A stretch of DNA of 64,000 nt, from assembly GCA_029891385.1 (NCBI GenBank), contig CM057228.1, positions 21,290,309-21,354,308 on the forward strand, given 5' to 3'. The notes under the pieces are model-generated. The model was not told the DNA's origin and made no database searches. It worked only from the letters and a program-made list of their open reading frames with translations. This DNA comes from Erythroxylum novogranatense. Lineage: Eukaryota > Streptophyta > Magnoliopsida > Malpighiales > Erythroxylaceae. This document shows positions 21,814 to 35,189 of the stretch, piece by piece. The position numbers were made by a program, and so were the translations under genes. How positions within the stretch are numbered: the stretch's first letter is position 1; the number at the start of each line of letters is the position of its first letter.

Positions 21814-22862
21814 TCAGCTGCTTAGTCCCTCTGTCCTCACCACGGATCCCTCAGCTCTGCCACGGCCTCTACCTCGGCCTCTCAATCCAGATCCACTTCC
21901 CCGACTCTGCTGCACTGTGGTGTTGCTGCCAGATCTCCCAATCATAGCTGACTGAGCTCCCACTGTAGAGGGACAATCCCTGATCTGATGCTCCATAGAG
22001 CCACACCTGAGACAAGCTCCAGTCAATCTCCAGCACTCCCCACTGTGTCTCCTCTCATAATGCTCACACACAGGAGGAATCAGGCCTGAACCTCTGCTAC
22101 TGCCACTATCAGTCTGAACAAATCTCCCTCTCTGCCCAAATTTGAACGGTCTAACTCCTCCTGATGACCTGAAGGTCCTGCTCTGGCGCTTGCCATACCC
22201 TCGGCTAGAACTGCCCTGGCTATCACTCATCCTCTTACCCTTGGGCCCCTGACCAGACTCAACCTGGGTCTGTCTCAGCAACTGCTCAACTCATACTGCT
22301 GATGTCCTCAGCTCAACAAATGTGCCCATATCAGATCTGTCCAATCTAGTACGGATCTCCAAGTTGAGGCCATTCTCGAACCTCCGGCACCGATCGGCCT
22401 CAGTAGAAATCAGAGTAGTAGCATAACCCATAAGCTCATTGAATCTCACCTCATAATCTGCTACAGTCATCCTACCCTGCCTCAATTCCAGAAACTCCTG
22501 CATCTTCATCTTCATATAGACCTTGGGCATGTAATTATCTCTGAAAGCCCTCAAGAAATCATCCCATGTCAGAATACAAGGCCTGGTGGTACTGCCCGGG
22601 ACAATCTTCCACCACTGATACGTTGGCCCCTGCAGAAGAGAGACTGCATAGTCAAATCTCTCGTTCGAGTTATAGTCCATCTGATCGAAGACTCTCTCAG
22701 TCCTCTCCGTACCACCTCAACCTCGGCCGGGTCTGTCGCCATAAGTCAATGACCCGCTTGCATGATCTGTCATACCTCCTCTCCCGTCTCACAGGAACTC
22801 TAGGAGGCAACTCCTCAGAACGAGATACCGGCGACTCCCTACTAGCTCCGACTAATTCTTAG
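21814..22862 (-). pseudogene. Tekay gag with zinc knuckle, broken
   Basis: 22680-22291 encodes the gag core (A-V-S-L-L-Q-G-P-T-Y-Q-W-W, W-D-D-F-L-R-A-F, Q-G-R-M-T-V-A-D-Y). After a TGA in the same frame, 22281-21814 carries a basic/serine-rich linker and the zinc knuckle C-L-R-C-G-S-M-E-H-Q-I-R-D-C, followed by an arginine-glycine tail. The upstream part to 22862 is in another frame or stopped. It binds element RNA in active relatives. Confidence 0.9.
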
Positions 22863-22992
22863 TCAGTTGGTTGACCAATCTGATCCCCAAGAACAGATGA
22901 CATATAACAAAACAAAGATTCTGATCAATTTCTGCTTTTCTCACTGTAATTCAAGCCTAAATATGCACTATGCCCAACAGATGCCAAACTAT

Positions 22993-23004
22993 GCTCTAAT
23001 ACCA
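22993..23004 (-). other. Primer-binding site of the Tekay element
   Basis: The minus-strand reading TGGTATTAGAGC has one mismatch to the tRNA-iMet complement. In the original element it stood six bases from the 5' LTR; now 1.95 kb of foreign LTR lies between them. Confidence 0.9.
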
Positions 23005-23094
23005 CCTAAATGTTGGGACCCGATCCGGGAACCGGATCCCAACCGGAAAAGCAGAACGAAGGACGGAATCAATGGAAACGGAAGCGAAAGGAAA

Positions 23095-23338
23095 CGGAAA
23101 TTTCGGATCGAAAACAAAATGCGGAAGCGAACAAATCCGAAAGTAGCGAAGCGGAAGCAAATGCAAGCGGAAGCAAGAACTAATCGAATCAAACGAACAG
23201 ATTCAATCGAATATAGCGAAGCTACTGAACGGAAACCGAAGCAAACGGAAACGAAGGGAAGCGGAAATTTCGGATCGAAAACAAAATGCGGAAGCGAACA
23301 AATCCGAAAGTAGCGAAGCGGAAGCAAATGCAAGCGGA
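23095..23338. repeat. Duplicated 77-bp segment in the solo LTR
   Basis: 23095-23171 and 23262-23338 match base for base, offset 167. The following 35-40 bases are also duplicated after a small deletion. The surrounding sequence is a run of GGAAGCGAA/CGAATC-type words. Confidence 0.9.
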
Positions 23339-24671
23339 TCAAACGAACAGATTCAATCGAATATAGCGAAGCGAAATAATCGAATCTGAATCCTGGCCGA
23401 ACGAATAAGTTTAAAGCGGAATCGAATCGAATGCAAATCGAATACGGATAGAAAACAAAGTAAGCAAACAAATCAATGTAAACTGAAATACTTTCCGACA
23501 TCCGTGAATAAGCAAAGAACAGGAAACAGAATCGCGTTATGAATTCCTAAGACGTTCCAAAATCCGTTATGAATTTTTTTTTTCTTTTCTTATTCTCATT
23601 CCTTATTCATTTCTTCTCTTACTCAAACACATTTATCCTCCAAATTCGAATTTTTTTGGCTCCTTAGGAAGCTCTTATGCTCCTCTACCTTTTTCCTCTT
23701 GAAATCTACTCAAAAATCCCTAAGAAACAAGTAGAAAAATCAAAACTAAACTTTCTCTCCTCTTCCTCCATAACCAAGCTTCCACTCTCTTCTTCTTCTT
23801 TCTTATTTCTCTTTCTCTCTTCTGTAATTCCAGCCACTTTCGTGGCTTTTAATAAGCCAAAACGACATCTCTACCATGTGTTTCATTAATTGATGGTCAA
23901 ATGACCAAATTGCCCTCCATTCAAAACTTAAAATTACACTTACTTGCGGTTTGATTCGTACTATCGATTTGAAGGAATTTGTCAAAACTTCCTTCTCGAG
24001 AAATGTTCCTCTCACTCATACGAATCCAACGCCACTGACCGCGCTCAATTCGAGCACTACATCAAAAGTTATCTAAACAAATGCGGAAATATCCATATTC
24101 TAACACATTTCCTATGTACGATTATTTCCGTCCAAAATTTCACATTCTTAATCCCAGAATTGAAACTCGATGTCTTCATAACAATTGTATCTTTATGTCT
24201 CTAGTTTAATTCAAAACAAGAATCGTCTCATTTCGATTCCCAGATCAAAAGTTATACTCAAATTACTCACAGGTGTTCCCAATCCAAAAATTAAACCCTA
24301 ATCCGAACTTAAATTCAAAAATTAAAAGTCCTAAGGGCAAAATTGACATTTCATGTATTCATATGATTTGTAGCCCCTTGTCTTATCTTTATTTCGCCTC
24401 AAGAATCGCTTCAATCGGATCTCTACAGATCCCGAATTTCACAAAACACTGAATCATGCTCGGAAAATTTCCCGACTCACTTTGATTAAATTAATCACCA
24501 TTAATTTAATCTCAAAAGTTCACAAATTTCTTATAAAATGAAATTCATTGTCTTAGGAATCCAACGCAAAAGAATCAACTCAATCGGATGTCGGACGGAA
24601 AGATATAGGCAAAATAGTGAGCAAAGGTCGGATTAAAACAAAGAAATCAAAAATTAAAGCAAAAGCAGGCG

Positions 24672-24760
24672 TCGGAGGCGCCCAACTCATGAGGCGAGGC
24701 GCCCGCTCGCGAGGCGAGGCGCCGCTTCGCTAGGCGGCGTCGCCATGAGAGGCGTTAAGC
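24672..24760. repeat. GGCG-rich palindromic array upstream of the solo LTR TATA box
   Basis: Repeated GAGGCGAGGCGCC words, including self-complementary GGCGCC, about 30-110 bases before the TATA-like box. This GC-rich block stands out from its AT-rich surroundings and could be promoter or U3 sequence. Confidence 0.6.
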
Positions 24761-24960
24761 CAAATGGTAAGAGGCGAGCATGTGGAAGCTATAAAACCTT
24801 GAGGTCAAGGGTTGAGTCGTGGCCTCACCCGACCAAAGAGGACGATCTTGATTAAGTTGGATGCATGGTATAACCGCAAACACCCACCGTGGTATAACCC
24901 ACAAACACACGCTGGGTGGGAAATATTAGCCCAGGTGTGGGGGGTGGGGTCCAACATAAA

Positions 24961-27900
24961 TGTAGCACCCCCTTACCGTAGGGTACACATCAGGACACCC
25001 GTGGGTCATCCCGATACGTATCCTACAATAAGGGAGGGCGACGATCGGTCACTTCACTACAGTACTCTTATGGCATCATAATCATAAATAAACCATAATA
25101 TAAAAATCACTAAAATTTGAAACCGAATCACTTGCTCATATCATTTCATCAAAACAGATATTCACATGAATATCAGTTTTCCACTGACTATATACATAAC
25201 TCCAAAAAGGAAACTGATACAAAAATCTATCTAGGTCATCCCCAAAATAATCCCAACTGACCGACCTGTGTGCTATGACTTCTCTTGCCAACTAGATCCA
25301 CAAGGCAGGAAAAGTCTCTCTCACTGGAGCTAGGAGTCTACTCTATCGATCCTGAAAAATAAATTGCAATTTTGGGTAAGTTTGCGAACTCAATGAGAAA
25401 CCATCATCGATGGTTCACTCAATTCATGCATTACGCAAATAGCGTACAGATTATCACAATAGCATGTTCAGAATACCATCTAGCAATGTATAAATTTTCA
25501 CAATAGCATATTCAGAGAGAATACAAGGTAATATCACATAGATGCAAGGCATGTTGCCTCTTTCCTAATCCAGAAATCAATTTAATGCACAAATACATGA
25601 ATGTAAGAAATTTTTCCATTTTTTTTCAACGTTGTGACTGAGCGCCTGTACTGTCCCTATCTGGGCACATTAAGTAGTTAACCTGAGACTCTAAACTGTC
25701 TCTTTTGTGGGCGCATTAATCATTGAGCTTATAGCTCTGAACTGTCCCTTTTAGGCTCATTAAGCGTTGAGCATATAACTCTGAACTGTCCCTTTCGGGC
25801 TCATTAAGCGTTGAGCATATAGCTCTGAACTGTCCCTTTCGGGTTCATTAAACGATGAACGCGTCTTAGGGGTAGGAAAGCCCTCTGGGTATGCACTACT
25901 TCCCACGCGCCTTAGGAATAGGAGAGCCCTCTGGGTATACACTATTTCCTTTTTAAACACAAGGCTATTTTCCAGTAGTCAAGCTTGTAGCTCTCGGTGG
26001 CAGCTCCAGTCACAACCGTTATTAATGATCATGCACAGAATTCGGTTATCACAATATTACAGAAATCACATTTCCATCAGAACCCAGTCATCAAATCAGA
26101 CATAACGTTCTCAATCATACATCTTGTCATACAGTAGCAATTTATCACATTCACAAACTGTTTACACTTCAATATCAATATCCCTAATCCCTCGGACCTT
26201 CGGTTCGAAGTTACAATCAAATAATCCACATATACCCGTCATTCATCTTCACAGAACTATAAGTGCAGAACTTTAACAATTAAGATTGAGGAACCAACTA
26301 GGTTACTTACCTGTAACTTTCGAGCTACTGCCTGGAAGTCCCAGCAATATCCGTGGAATGTCGTCCCAACGGTGCCTCTATAACAGTCAAACAATTTTCC
26401 ATTACTAAATGCACAATCAGAATAATTCAATGATGCACATGGCACAATTAAAAGATGTACGATGCATGTTCGTGACATTCCCGGTGCTACTTCCCAAATT
26501 CCACTTTCTCTTGTCTCGAAACCAACTTTTCACTCTATATACACTATAACATTTAGACAATACCCTTAAATTCTCAAGAAATACCTCAAAGTCAAATTAT
26601 TATTTACTAGATCCATATCATCCATTATACTCTATTTCTAAAACCTCAAAGGTAATGAATCTATTTCAAAAATCTCACAATTATACTCTAGTTATCATAC
26701 AACAACACTTAGGTTGAAATAAAAACCTATCCTCAACTTTCATTCAATAATTGAGATCTTACAAGATTGAATTCAAGCTTTCCTTCTTCACCTCAATTGT
26801 AGACCTCTATCTCTAGTTTATAACGAATCAAACATCATTTCAATGGAAGGTCTACATCATTAGTTATGACCCAAAAATTAAACTATATCAGTTCATAAAA
26901 TCCGCCTTGTCGCGGCCAAAGGACGCTCGCCGCGACGACCAACCACGCTCGTCGCGACGAGGATTTAACCGCTTGTCACGACGTCCAGACACGCTCATCG
27001 CGACGAGGCCCTCACACACTTCGCGACGTGTAATTAACCGATCGTCGCGACGTGCGAGATTCCTGTCATTTTCTCCGACCATTTTCTCACTCTAAAACCA
27101 GTCATAACTCACATGGAACTACCACAATCTTTCACATTAACACCATAAATGCATTTAAATTAACAATAAACAACATAAAAGAAGTTTACTTACCAAATCA
27201 AGCTATCACTCTTAAAACTTCCGAAATCTTCTCCAACCTCTTCAACCCTTACACCTCCCACTCAAAACCTCCCAAATCTTCATCTTATCAAGGATTAAGG
27301 TTGGTCTTAAACACAAAGAAGAAGCAAGGAAGAGAACAACGCAAGATCGCACAAGGAGGAAGAAAGGAGAATCAATCGAAGGAAAAAGAAACAAGCCCTA
27401 GGATGGAGGAGATAACTTTCGGCCAAATTTAAAACCTAAGGCATTTAAAGGGTTTCTCTCTTAACAATGATTTTAGGGCTCAAGGCATATTACTCAACTT
27501 TTCCTCAAACACTCACAAAGTTCTTTTTTCTCTTTTCACTTTTCAGAAATTCATTTCTAGTCTAATTGTCCTCAAATTCCAATGGTTCCACATTTTCATT
27601 TCTAAATCAAATATCTAATTTTCTCATTGCCATTTGACAGTTGTTCTAGTACAATCAAGTCAATCAGTCCGTCACTTAAAAAATACTCCGGTCCGGACTT
27701 TTTCTCCCAAATTTCCAGAAAAATCTCTAAGGGTCACTACCAACTGAAAATCACTCCTAATACATTCCAATTCAAATTTCAAACACAATTATCTCAGAAT
27801 TTACAAATCATAACGTATTCACAATAAATACCGAAAAATGTCATGAATGCATGTACATATATGTGCATGTGCAAAATATCTCATTCCTCTCTATATCGAG

Positions 27901-27995
27901 AGGCCAATTGAATGAACAAACCAAAATATGCAATGTGACCTACTAACCCGTCCCATTTACCAATATACCCTTCCCATCGATGATGGGATGTTACA
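24961..27995 (-). repeat. 5' LTR of the Tekay-like element (3,035 bp)
   Basis: Ends TGTAGCACCC ... GATGTTACA. It holds three copies of the 44-bp unit (about 25708-25855) against two in the other LTR. The right target duplicate TTAAG is 27996-28000. Confidence 0.95.
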
Positions 27996-28000
27996 TTAAG

Positions 28001-28539
28001 GGTTAACTTTTTAGCAAATATTATGGGGTCAGATGTACCCTTTTTGTAATTACGATAGAGAAAAACAACATATTTTAGTTTAATGATACAAACATAATAA
28101 ATAAAATAAAATAATTTGTTTCAAATAATTGTTACTAAAAAGAAAAATCTCATATATTATTCCTCACAACTAACAATAGCAATAACATTATTTTTGTAAT
28201 TATGACATTCAATATGATAAAATCAATTTAAAATTTTATTTCCTTTAAAAGATTGAAGAATCGATAAATGTTTTACCTAAAATTAATAATATTCATTATA
28301 AAATTTAATATGAGAACAATTTAGGAAAAAATAAGTTATATAATAAAATTAATAAATCACCCTAAAGAAAACTTGAAATCGATGTAATATATGATTTCTT
28401 TTATTCGTTTGGATTGTCATTTAGTTTCAAATTTCTAACTTTTATCAATATGTTGAAGAGGTAACTATTTTGACATACCTCGTATAAGAGTTTAAAATAC
28501 CATACAAAATAAAATAGGGTATACTTATATTTAGAGAAA
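28001..28539. other. AT-rich spacer between the Tekay and Mutator-like elements
   Basis: No gene or repeat recognised; strongly AT-rich. Confidence 0.5.
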
Positions 28540-29480
28540 GGGAAAAGGCCTAAATTGGTCCTCCAACTTAAATGTGACGTGCACAAAAGTCCAACACTTT
28601 TTTTTTGGCAAAAGTAACCTTAAATTTTTCAAAAATTTCTCCTTTAACTATTGCTTCAGTGGAATTTTGAGTTTGTTCAACATGCTTCACCTTTATGGCA
28701 ATGTGTCAAGTTGTGGTAATCTGTTAATGTGTATTTACATTATTGTCTTATAATTGCAACTTATTTCTTCAACCAACAGAGTATTTAAACAATGTTTAGT
28801 TTAATATGTAAAACCAACGTTTGCATTTTGTAAGAATTTCTAACCCTTAAACATGAACTCAACATTTTGATAGTAATTAAAAAAACAACAGAGTCAAAGA
28901 GGAGGTTGGAAATGAGGGTGGAGGAAGAGATTGGCCTTAGAGGATTTGGAGGGATATCTTTATGACAGAGGAGTAAGAAGGAGATTCTCATTGGCAAAGT
29001 GTGGCTAATTGTTTTACAACGAGGTATATTAGCAATTTTCCTAATTTTTAGGATTTCAGTTTCTTCTTAAACTGGGGAATTCAATTTTTATAGAATCAAC
29101 TATTATTAAATTAGTGATTTAATGCCTAAAAAAGAATTGACAAAGAGGTTGGACTAAGGAGTGGAGGAAGACAATATATTCATGATAAAGGAGTAGGAGG
29201 AAAATCTTTGTGAAAATAGTCATTCTTATATGCATGTTGTGGCCTTAAAGGATTATGAGGGATATTTTCATGACAGAGGATATTCTCGTTAGCATGGTTT
29301 GGTTAATTGGTCCAGGACTCCAGGGTGAGGTAAATTGGTGATTTTCCTAATTTATATGGTTACATTTCCTACTAAATTGAGGATTTCAGTTTTAATGAAA
29401 GTTTTTATTATTAAATTAAGGATTTGCTTCATAATTGAGGTTGAATAACTTATTTCTCTTTTAATTCTTATTTTATTAGG

Positions 29481-32400
29481 ATGTTTAATCCCATTGAAAA
29501 AGGAAGTCTATTTCACTACGGGGGAGAAATTGATAGGCAAAATTAAATTCAATACATTGGTGGTAGTAAAATATTAGTTGAAGTTATTGACCTAGATAAA
29601 TTATATTGGATTGCTAATCATAATTGGTGTGATAAATTGGAGAACACATATTATAGGCAACCAAATAAACATGAAGAAGGTGGGTTGATTAGGATTGTAG
29701 GTGACTAAAAAATATTTGATTTGATTTATATTATTGAAAACTATGGAAGAGTGCATGCTTATTTTGAAGGTGAGTATAATGAAGACAGAGCATCAAAGTA
29801 GATAATATGGATGATGGTGATGATAACATAGATCTAACTAATGTAGAAGAAGATAATCATTAGATAGAGGTTGAGCTGCTTATCTTTGAAGTAAGTACTA
29901 TAAATGATAGAGAAAATATTGAAGAAAAAAATTGTATTATTAAATGACAACGATGATAGTGGTGTGTTTATTGAAGATGTGTGTATTGAGCATGAAGTTT
30001 TGAATAATGTACATGATGGTAAGCCTGATGTTTTTAGTTTAGAGCATGAATTTATAAATCCTGAGCATGATGATGTTGCTATTGAGCATAGTGGTGTTAA
30101 TACTATGCATGATGTTGTGAATACTGGACATGATAAGTTAATGCTTTTGTTGATAATGTTCCTAGTGCTTCTGTTAATGATAATGTGCCTAATAGTTCTA
30201 CTAATGATAATATGCCTAACGAAGATGTGCATAATGCTTCTACTGAAAATGATGACAGTGATAGTGAATTGGTGACTGATTTGGAATGTGAAAGTGAAAG
30301 AGATGATGATGAGCTCCAAGTTGTCAAATCAAAATATAAAGAGAGGAAGACCAAGAAAAGAAATAAAGATGAGATTGTGAATAATGATATTGAAAACCAT
30401 GAAAATGAAAAATGGCATAAAAATGAATAAGAGGATTTTGCATACGAAAAAGACAGTGAGTATATTGAAAGTACCCAAGTTAATATTATACAAGTTTAGA
30501 TGAAGATGTTGATAGTGCATAAAGAAGAGGTAAATGTAGAAATCTATATTATGATCCATCATCTAATCTTCCTACTTAGGATGTAGGTTTGAAGTTTAAA
30601 GATGCAAAAGAATTAAGGAGACCATAATTCTATACCCCATTACAAAGATTTTGGGTTTGAGATACATAAAAGATGATAATCGAGTGAGAGTTATATATAG
30701 ATCATAGTGCTCTTGGTTACATTTTGCAAGTTTGGAGAGAAATGATAACATTTTTTCGTGAAGAGATATGAAGCTTAGCAGAGTTGTACAAGGACAAACA
30801 TCAATAAGCTCATATCATCAAAATGGATTGCAATCCATTGTAAAGACATGATTGAGTTACAACCATATGTTAAGTTTGTTCAGTTAAAGTACTTACTAAG
30901 GACAGAGTTTAAGTTGGATGTGAGCTTGAACATTTGTAAGAAAGCAAATGCAATTGTGGAGGAATTTGCTAAACTCTTAGGGTGGACAATTAGAATAAGC
31001 ATTAGTCATAAAGGTAAAAGGATCTTTACGAGATGCTATATTTGTTTTAGTGCATGTAAAAGGGGTGAGAGTGATGGTTGTAGACCAATAATAGGACTAG
31101 ATGGATGTTTCTTGAAAGGAATATGTAAAAGACAATTATTAGCTACTGTTGGAAGGAATGAAAACAATCAAATATTTTTGATTGTTTGGGGTATGGTTGA
31201 TGTTGAGTGTATTGAAATATGGAAGTGGTTTCCAAAGCTTTTTATTTTAAATCTACAACTTGGAGATGGTAGTGGCTTCACATTCATATCTTACATGAAA
31301 AAAAATGTCTTTATTGAATTAATAATAAATGTTTATATATATACACTTAATGAAAACTTTTATTTTATTTATTTATATTTTATACAAAGTCTTCTACATG
31401 TAATGAAAATAGTTTCACTAAATATTGAGCGTAGAATGTGTGTAAGACACATTTATGCTAATTGGAGACAGATATGGAATGAAGATGATCTAAAGTTTTA
31501 GTTTTGGAGGACAATTAAGGCTATATTTATCCTAATCTTAAGTATCAGTTATATGCACTAAATGATTTGAGATCAGGTTGCGTTGAAGATCTATTATAGT
31601 ATCTTTAGATATGGTGCTAGGTAAATTTCAATGTCAATTCTAAATGTGATTCTATAGATATATGAGTGAGACTTTCAATACATGGATCTTAGAGGCTAAC
31701 GTGAAACATATAGTTAGCATGTTAGAGCATATCAAGAAGGTGGTAATGAAGAGGATGTATGCAAAGGGAAAAATGGGATAGTAACATATCACCAAAAGTT
31801 TATGTTAGAGGAGATTAAGAAAGTGAGCCCTAGTTGCTTTGTTGATTGGAATGGAGTTGATGGATATGAAGTTTGGTATGGATTAGACATGTTTATGTGA
31901 GAATTAGTAGTAACATGGATTAGACAGGTTTTACGTGAGAATTAGTAATTGTACTTGTACTTGTACTTGAAGATATTAGGATTTGACAAGGATTCTATGC
32001 CCTCATGTTATGGCTACCATTTTCCATAACCACCAAAATCTTGATGACTACATTGATAAATGGTATAGCAAACTTACAAGCATAGAAGTAAACTCTCAAG
32101 CCACTTAATGGACAAAGATTTTAGTCCCCGTGTGAAGTTATTGAGATACTTCCAATAAGAAGAATGCTTGGTCAAAAAATAGGAAGAAAGAGAAATTTAA
32201 GCAACCTAAAATACGAAATGCAACTATATTTGGAAGAAGAATGACTTGCACCAAATGTGGACAACAAGGCAATAACCAGAGATCATGCAAAAATCTTTTA
32301 AATGTAAGAAATTTCTTATTAATTATGGACCTTTTTTTATATTATCAATTCACTATTAACCAATCAATGTTTAAAAAATATATATAGGTCTTAGGATCAT

Positions 32401-32640
32401 CTAGTACCAATTTTAAGAGAAAATAAGGAGTTCAATTTATGAATTCAACACATATTGCATAAAAAAATATTACATATGCTAAAGAAACTAATGAAGATAA
32501 AAAAAAACATGCAAACAATAATTAGAGGAAGAGATAGAGTGAGCAGAAGAGGTAAAGGTAGGACCATGGGTAGGGGCAGAGGGAGAAAGATTAGCGGATA
32601 TAAAGTATACTTCAATGATTTAACTGACTCAATTTAGTAC
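29481..32640 (+). pseudogene. MULE transposase, multiply broken
   Basis: From the ATG at 29481 the domain order of plant MuDR transposases can be followed. A PB1-like N-terminal domain (F-H-Y-G-G-E, then Y-I-G-G-S) has stops. An acidic, low-complexity spacer covers 29780-30480. The DDE catalytic region follows (open 30848-31501), with C-R-P-I-I-G-L-D-G-C-F-L-K-G, W-K-W-F and C-V-R-H-I-Y-A-N-W. A degenerate SWIM-like region near 31960-32080 retains I-F-H-N-H-Q-N and Y-I-D-K-W-Y. A zinc knuckle near 32247 reads C-T-K-C-G-Q-Q-G-N-N-Q-R-S-C, with N where H is expected. An arginine-glycine tail covers 32520-32600. Stops and frame changes throughout mean no active transposase. Confidence 0.85.
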
Positions 32641-33350
32641 CATGTAAGTTAACTGAAATTTGGAATATGTTAATATCAGTATCGAAACTTTTGTTTTAAG
32701 TAATTATGTTCATTTTCATGTTTAAACATCATAAAGATAATGTTCAAACCATGAGGCTAGATAGCTCACAAAGGTCCTTTACTGCATATTCTAATATCCA
32801 AATTGAAATTAATTTCTAACCAAGAGGATTGCAATGTAATTATAGGAATAACGTCTTTTCATCCCAGAGGATTACAATGGAATTGGGGGAATTGTGCCAT
32901 TTCATTTACCTTATGCACTAAGAGGGATGCAAAAAGAAGCAGGCATAGAGATTCAACCTTAAGAGGAAGTGAAACTTGAGTTTTGAACTTGTAATGAAGT
33001 TCTCTTTGGGAAATTATTCCATTTCGAACCTATTTGAAAGTTGTAGTTGTAATGAACTTGAAATTGCTTGGAATTTGAAGTTTGAAATTGCTTGTTATTA
33101 TGACATTTTAGAAGTTGGTGAAATAGAAATTAGTTAAATAACTACTAGAGATGTACAATACTTATGCCATTTGGGAGTTTGTTAAGCATTGAAATTATCA
33201 TTTTGGAGTTGTTGTGCATATCATTTCCATTTAATTTACTAACAATTGAATACAAAACAATTGGATATAAGATGAACTACAAATATCACTAGAAAAGCTA
33301 ATAATATATTTGTCCTTATAAGTATAATATATCCTTAATCTAAAAGATAG

Positions 33351-33608
33351 TCTAACAAATTACCATAGCATAACATCAAATTTTAAGAAGTTCATATTCT
33401 TCAACTTTTCAATAATTATAGTTATAAAAATAGTTATAAATATTACAACATGTACTCTGTAATTATAGATGGCGTTATAGTCTAACAAATTACCATAGCA
33501 TAACATCAAATTTTAAGAAGTTCATATTCTTTAACTTTTCAATAATTATAGTTATAAAATAGTTATAAATATTACAACATGTACTCTGTAATTATAGATG
33601 ACGTTATA
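33351..33608. repeat. 130-bp tandem duplication inside the MULE
   Basis: 33351-33480 and 33481-33608 are nearly identical and adjacent, differing at a few bases. This is a non-coding part of the MULE. Confidence 0.9.
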
Positions 33609-34085
33609 CAATCTTCTTGTGTCATATATTGTATATTTTAGTGTTACTTTCACTTCTACCAAGCCACCTTATTGCTCATGCACATATCATATTTCAACTT
33701 CTTGTTCTCGACTTTTGACCTTTTATTCTCAAGTCTCAATTTATTTATGATACATTTTGCCTTCTCACTAAAATCTTCGTTTACCCATCTAAAAAAAATG
33801 CATTCCCCTTCCTACAATAGTGTTGTGTTAAATAGTATTAGTTACCTATAACATTTATTCTACTAGATACCAATAGATTGATTGTTAATAAGGAAAATAT
33901 CTCATAGTTAGGGCATCCACAAAATCTTCTTCTAGGATTCTCATTGGTCTATGAAGTAACCAAACGACTTCGACTTCTACATCGACCCCTTCCACTTAAG
34001 TTTGAAGATTTACCATCTATTAGAATTGACAAAGTCCTATACAAATTAAAAATGAAAACAAGGGTTAGGATGTTAAAAGCCCAAT

Positions 34086-34307
34086 ATAACTTAATGTAAC
34101 AAAAAAGGTTTGCTCCTATTAGTTTAAAATAAATTGAATTATAACACCAAACACCTCTCAAATTTCATTATACTTCAATTTATTTTTCTCTTATATATAA
34201 CTTAAGGTAACAAAAAGAGGTTTGCTCCTATTAGTTTATAATAAATTGAATTATATCACCAAACACCTCTCAAATTTCATTATACTTCAATTTATTTTGC
34301 TCTTATA
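34086..34307. repeat. 111-bp tandem duplication inside the MULE
   Basis: 34086-34196 and 34197-34307 are adjacent copies with a few differences. A smaller duplicated block (ACATGAAGCAACAAAACCC-type) follows at 34520-34630. Confidence 0.85.
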
Positions 34308-34933
34308 AATTGAAGTATAAGTGAAAAATAAATTGAAGTATTACACAAAAACTCTTATCAAAATAAATTGGTCCTCCATAATTTGCAAATCCTAATATAA
34401 TTTGCATAATCATGTATGTTTGGAATGTGAATGGAACAACGGTTGATTTAGCGGCAACCAAGCAATGACGAGTTGGGGTTATCAGTAAGGGTTGAATTAG
34501 TAAGAAAAACCCAAATGAACATACGTGAAGCAACAAAACCCATATTGCTTGTATAGTGTAGGACACATGAAGCAACAAAACCCAAATGAACCTACGTAAA
34601 GCAACAAAACCCATATTGCTTGTATAGTATAGGAGACAGAGATACCTTAATTGAATCAAGAGGCTATAGGTGGACGCTGGAGAAAAATGAAACTTCATAT
34701 ATACTGGAGAGGTTTACACATACGCGAATGCTAGAGATCGACGCTAGGTAGAGAAAAATGTTGGAAAGGTATGTTGGTTCCACTTTTGTTTTTCTGTTAT
34801 TGTTTTTAGTTTCTGTTTTTTGTTTTTAGTTTCTGTTTTTTTTTTTAAATAAAAAATAAAAAATCTGTTTGGTTGAAATTTGTAATATAAAAACTGAAAA
34901 TAAAAACCTGTTTGGTTGAAATTTCTAATAAAC

Positions 34934-35016
<83 letters not shown>
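34934..35016. repeat. Long TTA microsatellite
   Basis: About 27-28 uninterrupted TTA units, followed by several shorter TTA runs to about 35480, some of them in duplicated blocks (TTGTTAATAATAATATTATT occurs at 35017 and 35338). The poly-leucine ORF over it is an artefact. Confidence 0.97.
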
Positions 35017-35146
35017 TGTTAATAATAATATTATTATTAATTATTGTTATAAATTTTCTACTTACCAAATTAATAATATTATTATTAAACTCATTATTCT
35101 TACTATTCTTATTATTATTAAGTTATTCTTATTCTTATTAATTTTA

Positions 35147-35189
<43 letters not shown>

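Larger units (their letters stand above)
23011..24956 (+). mobile_element. Solo LTR (1,946 bp) inserted between the Tekay LTR and PBS
   Basis: Ends TGTTGGGACC ... GGTCCAACA form TG...CA termini with a short inverted repeat. TAAA is duplicated at 23007-23010 and 24957-24960, extending to TAAAT if the first T is counted. No pol sequence or second LTR accompanies it, so it is most simply a solo LTR left by LTR-LTR recombination. A TATA-like box (CTATAAAACC, about 24789-24798) 160 bases from the right end suggests plus orientation. Lysine/arginine-rich ORFs here come from the repeats and are not genes. Confidence 0.75.
15319..27995 (-). mobile_element. Tekay-like Ty3/gypsy retrotransposon with 3-kb LTRs, carrying a nested solo LTR
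   Basis: LTRs at 15319-18331 (3' LTR) and 24961-27995 (5' LTR) flank a minus-strand gag-pol with a chromodomain end. The target duplication TTAAG is exact (15314-15318 and 27996-28000). The primer-binding site is at 22993-23004 and a polypurine tract at about 18332-18345 (minus strand AGGAGGGAAGAAT). LTRs of about 3 kb with minus-strand starts TGTAACATCCC and the pol sequence fit the Del/Tekay chromovirus lineage. The coding region has many stops and at least two frame changes. A solo LTR at 23011-24956 separates the 5' LTR from its primer site. Confidence 0.95.

Noticed and set aside
22867..23501. Lysine/arginine-rich ORFs on both strands
   Set aside because: They arise from GGAAGCGAA-type tandem repeats in the solo LTR and have no domain.
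17388..27432. Similar ORFs of about 100 codons at 17388-17690 and 27052-27432, apparently conserved
   Set aside because: They lie at the same place in the two LTR copies, so their similarity is LTR identity and not selection.
33351..34307. CRISPR-like or satellite array
   Set aside because: These are two-copy tandem duplications inside a eukaryotic MULE, without regular spacers.
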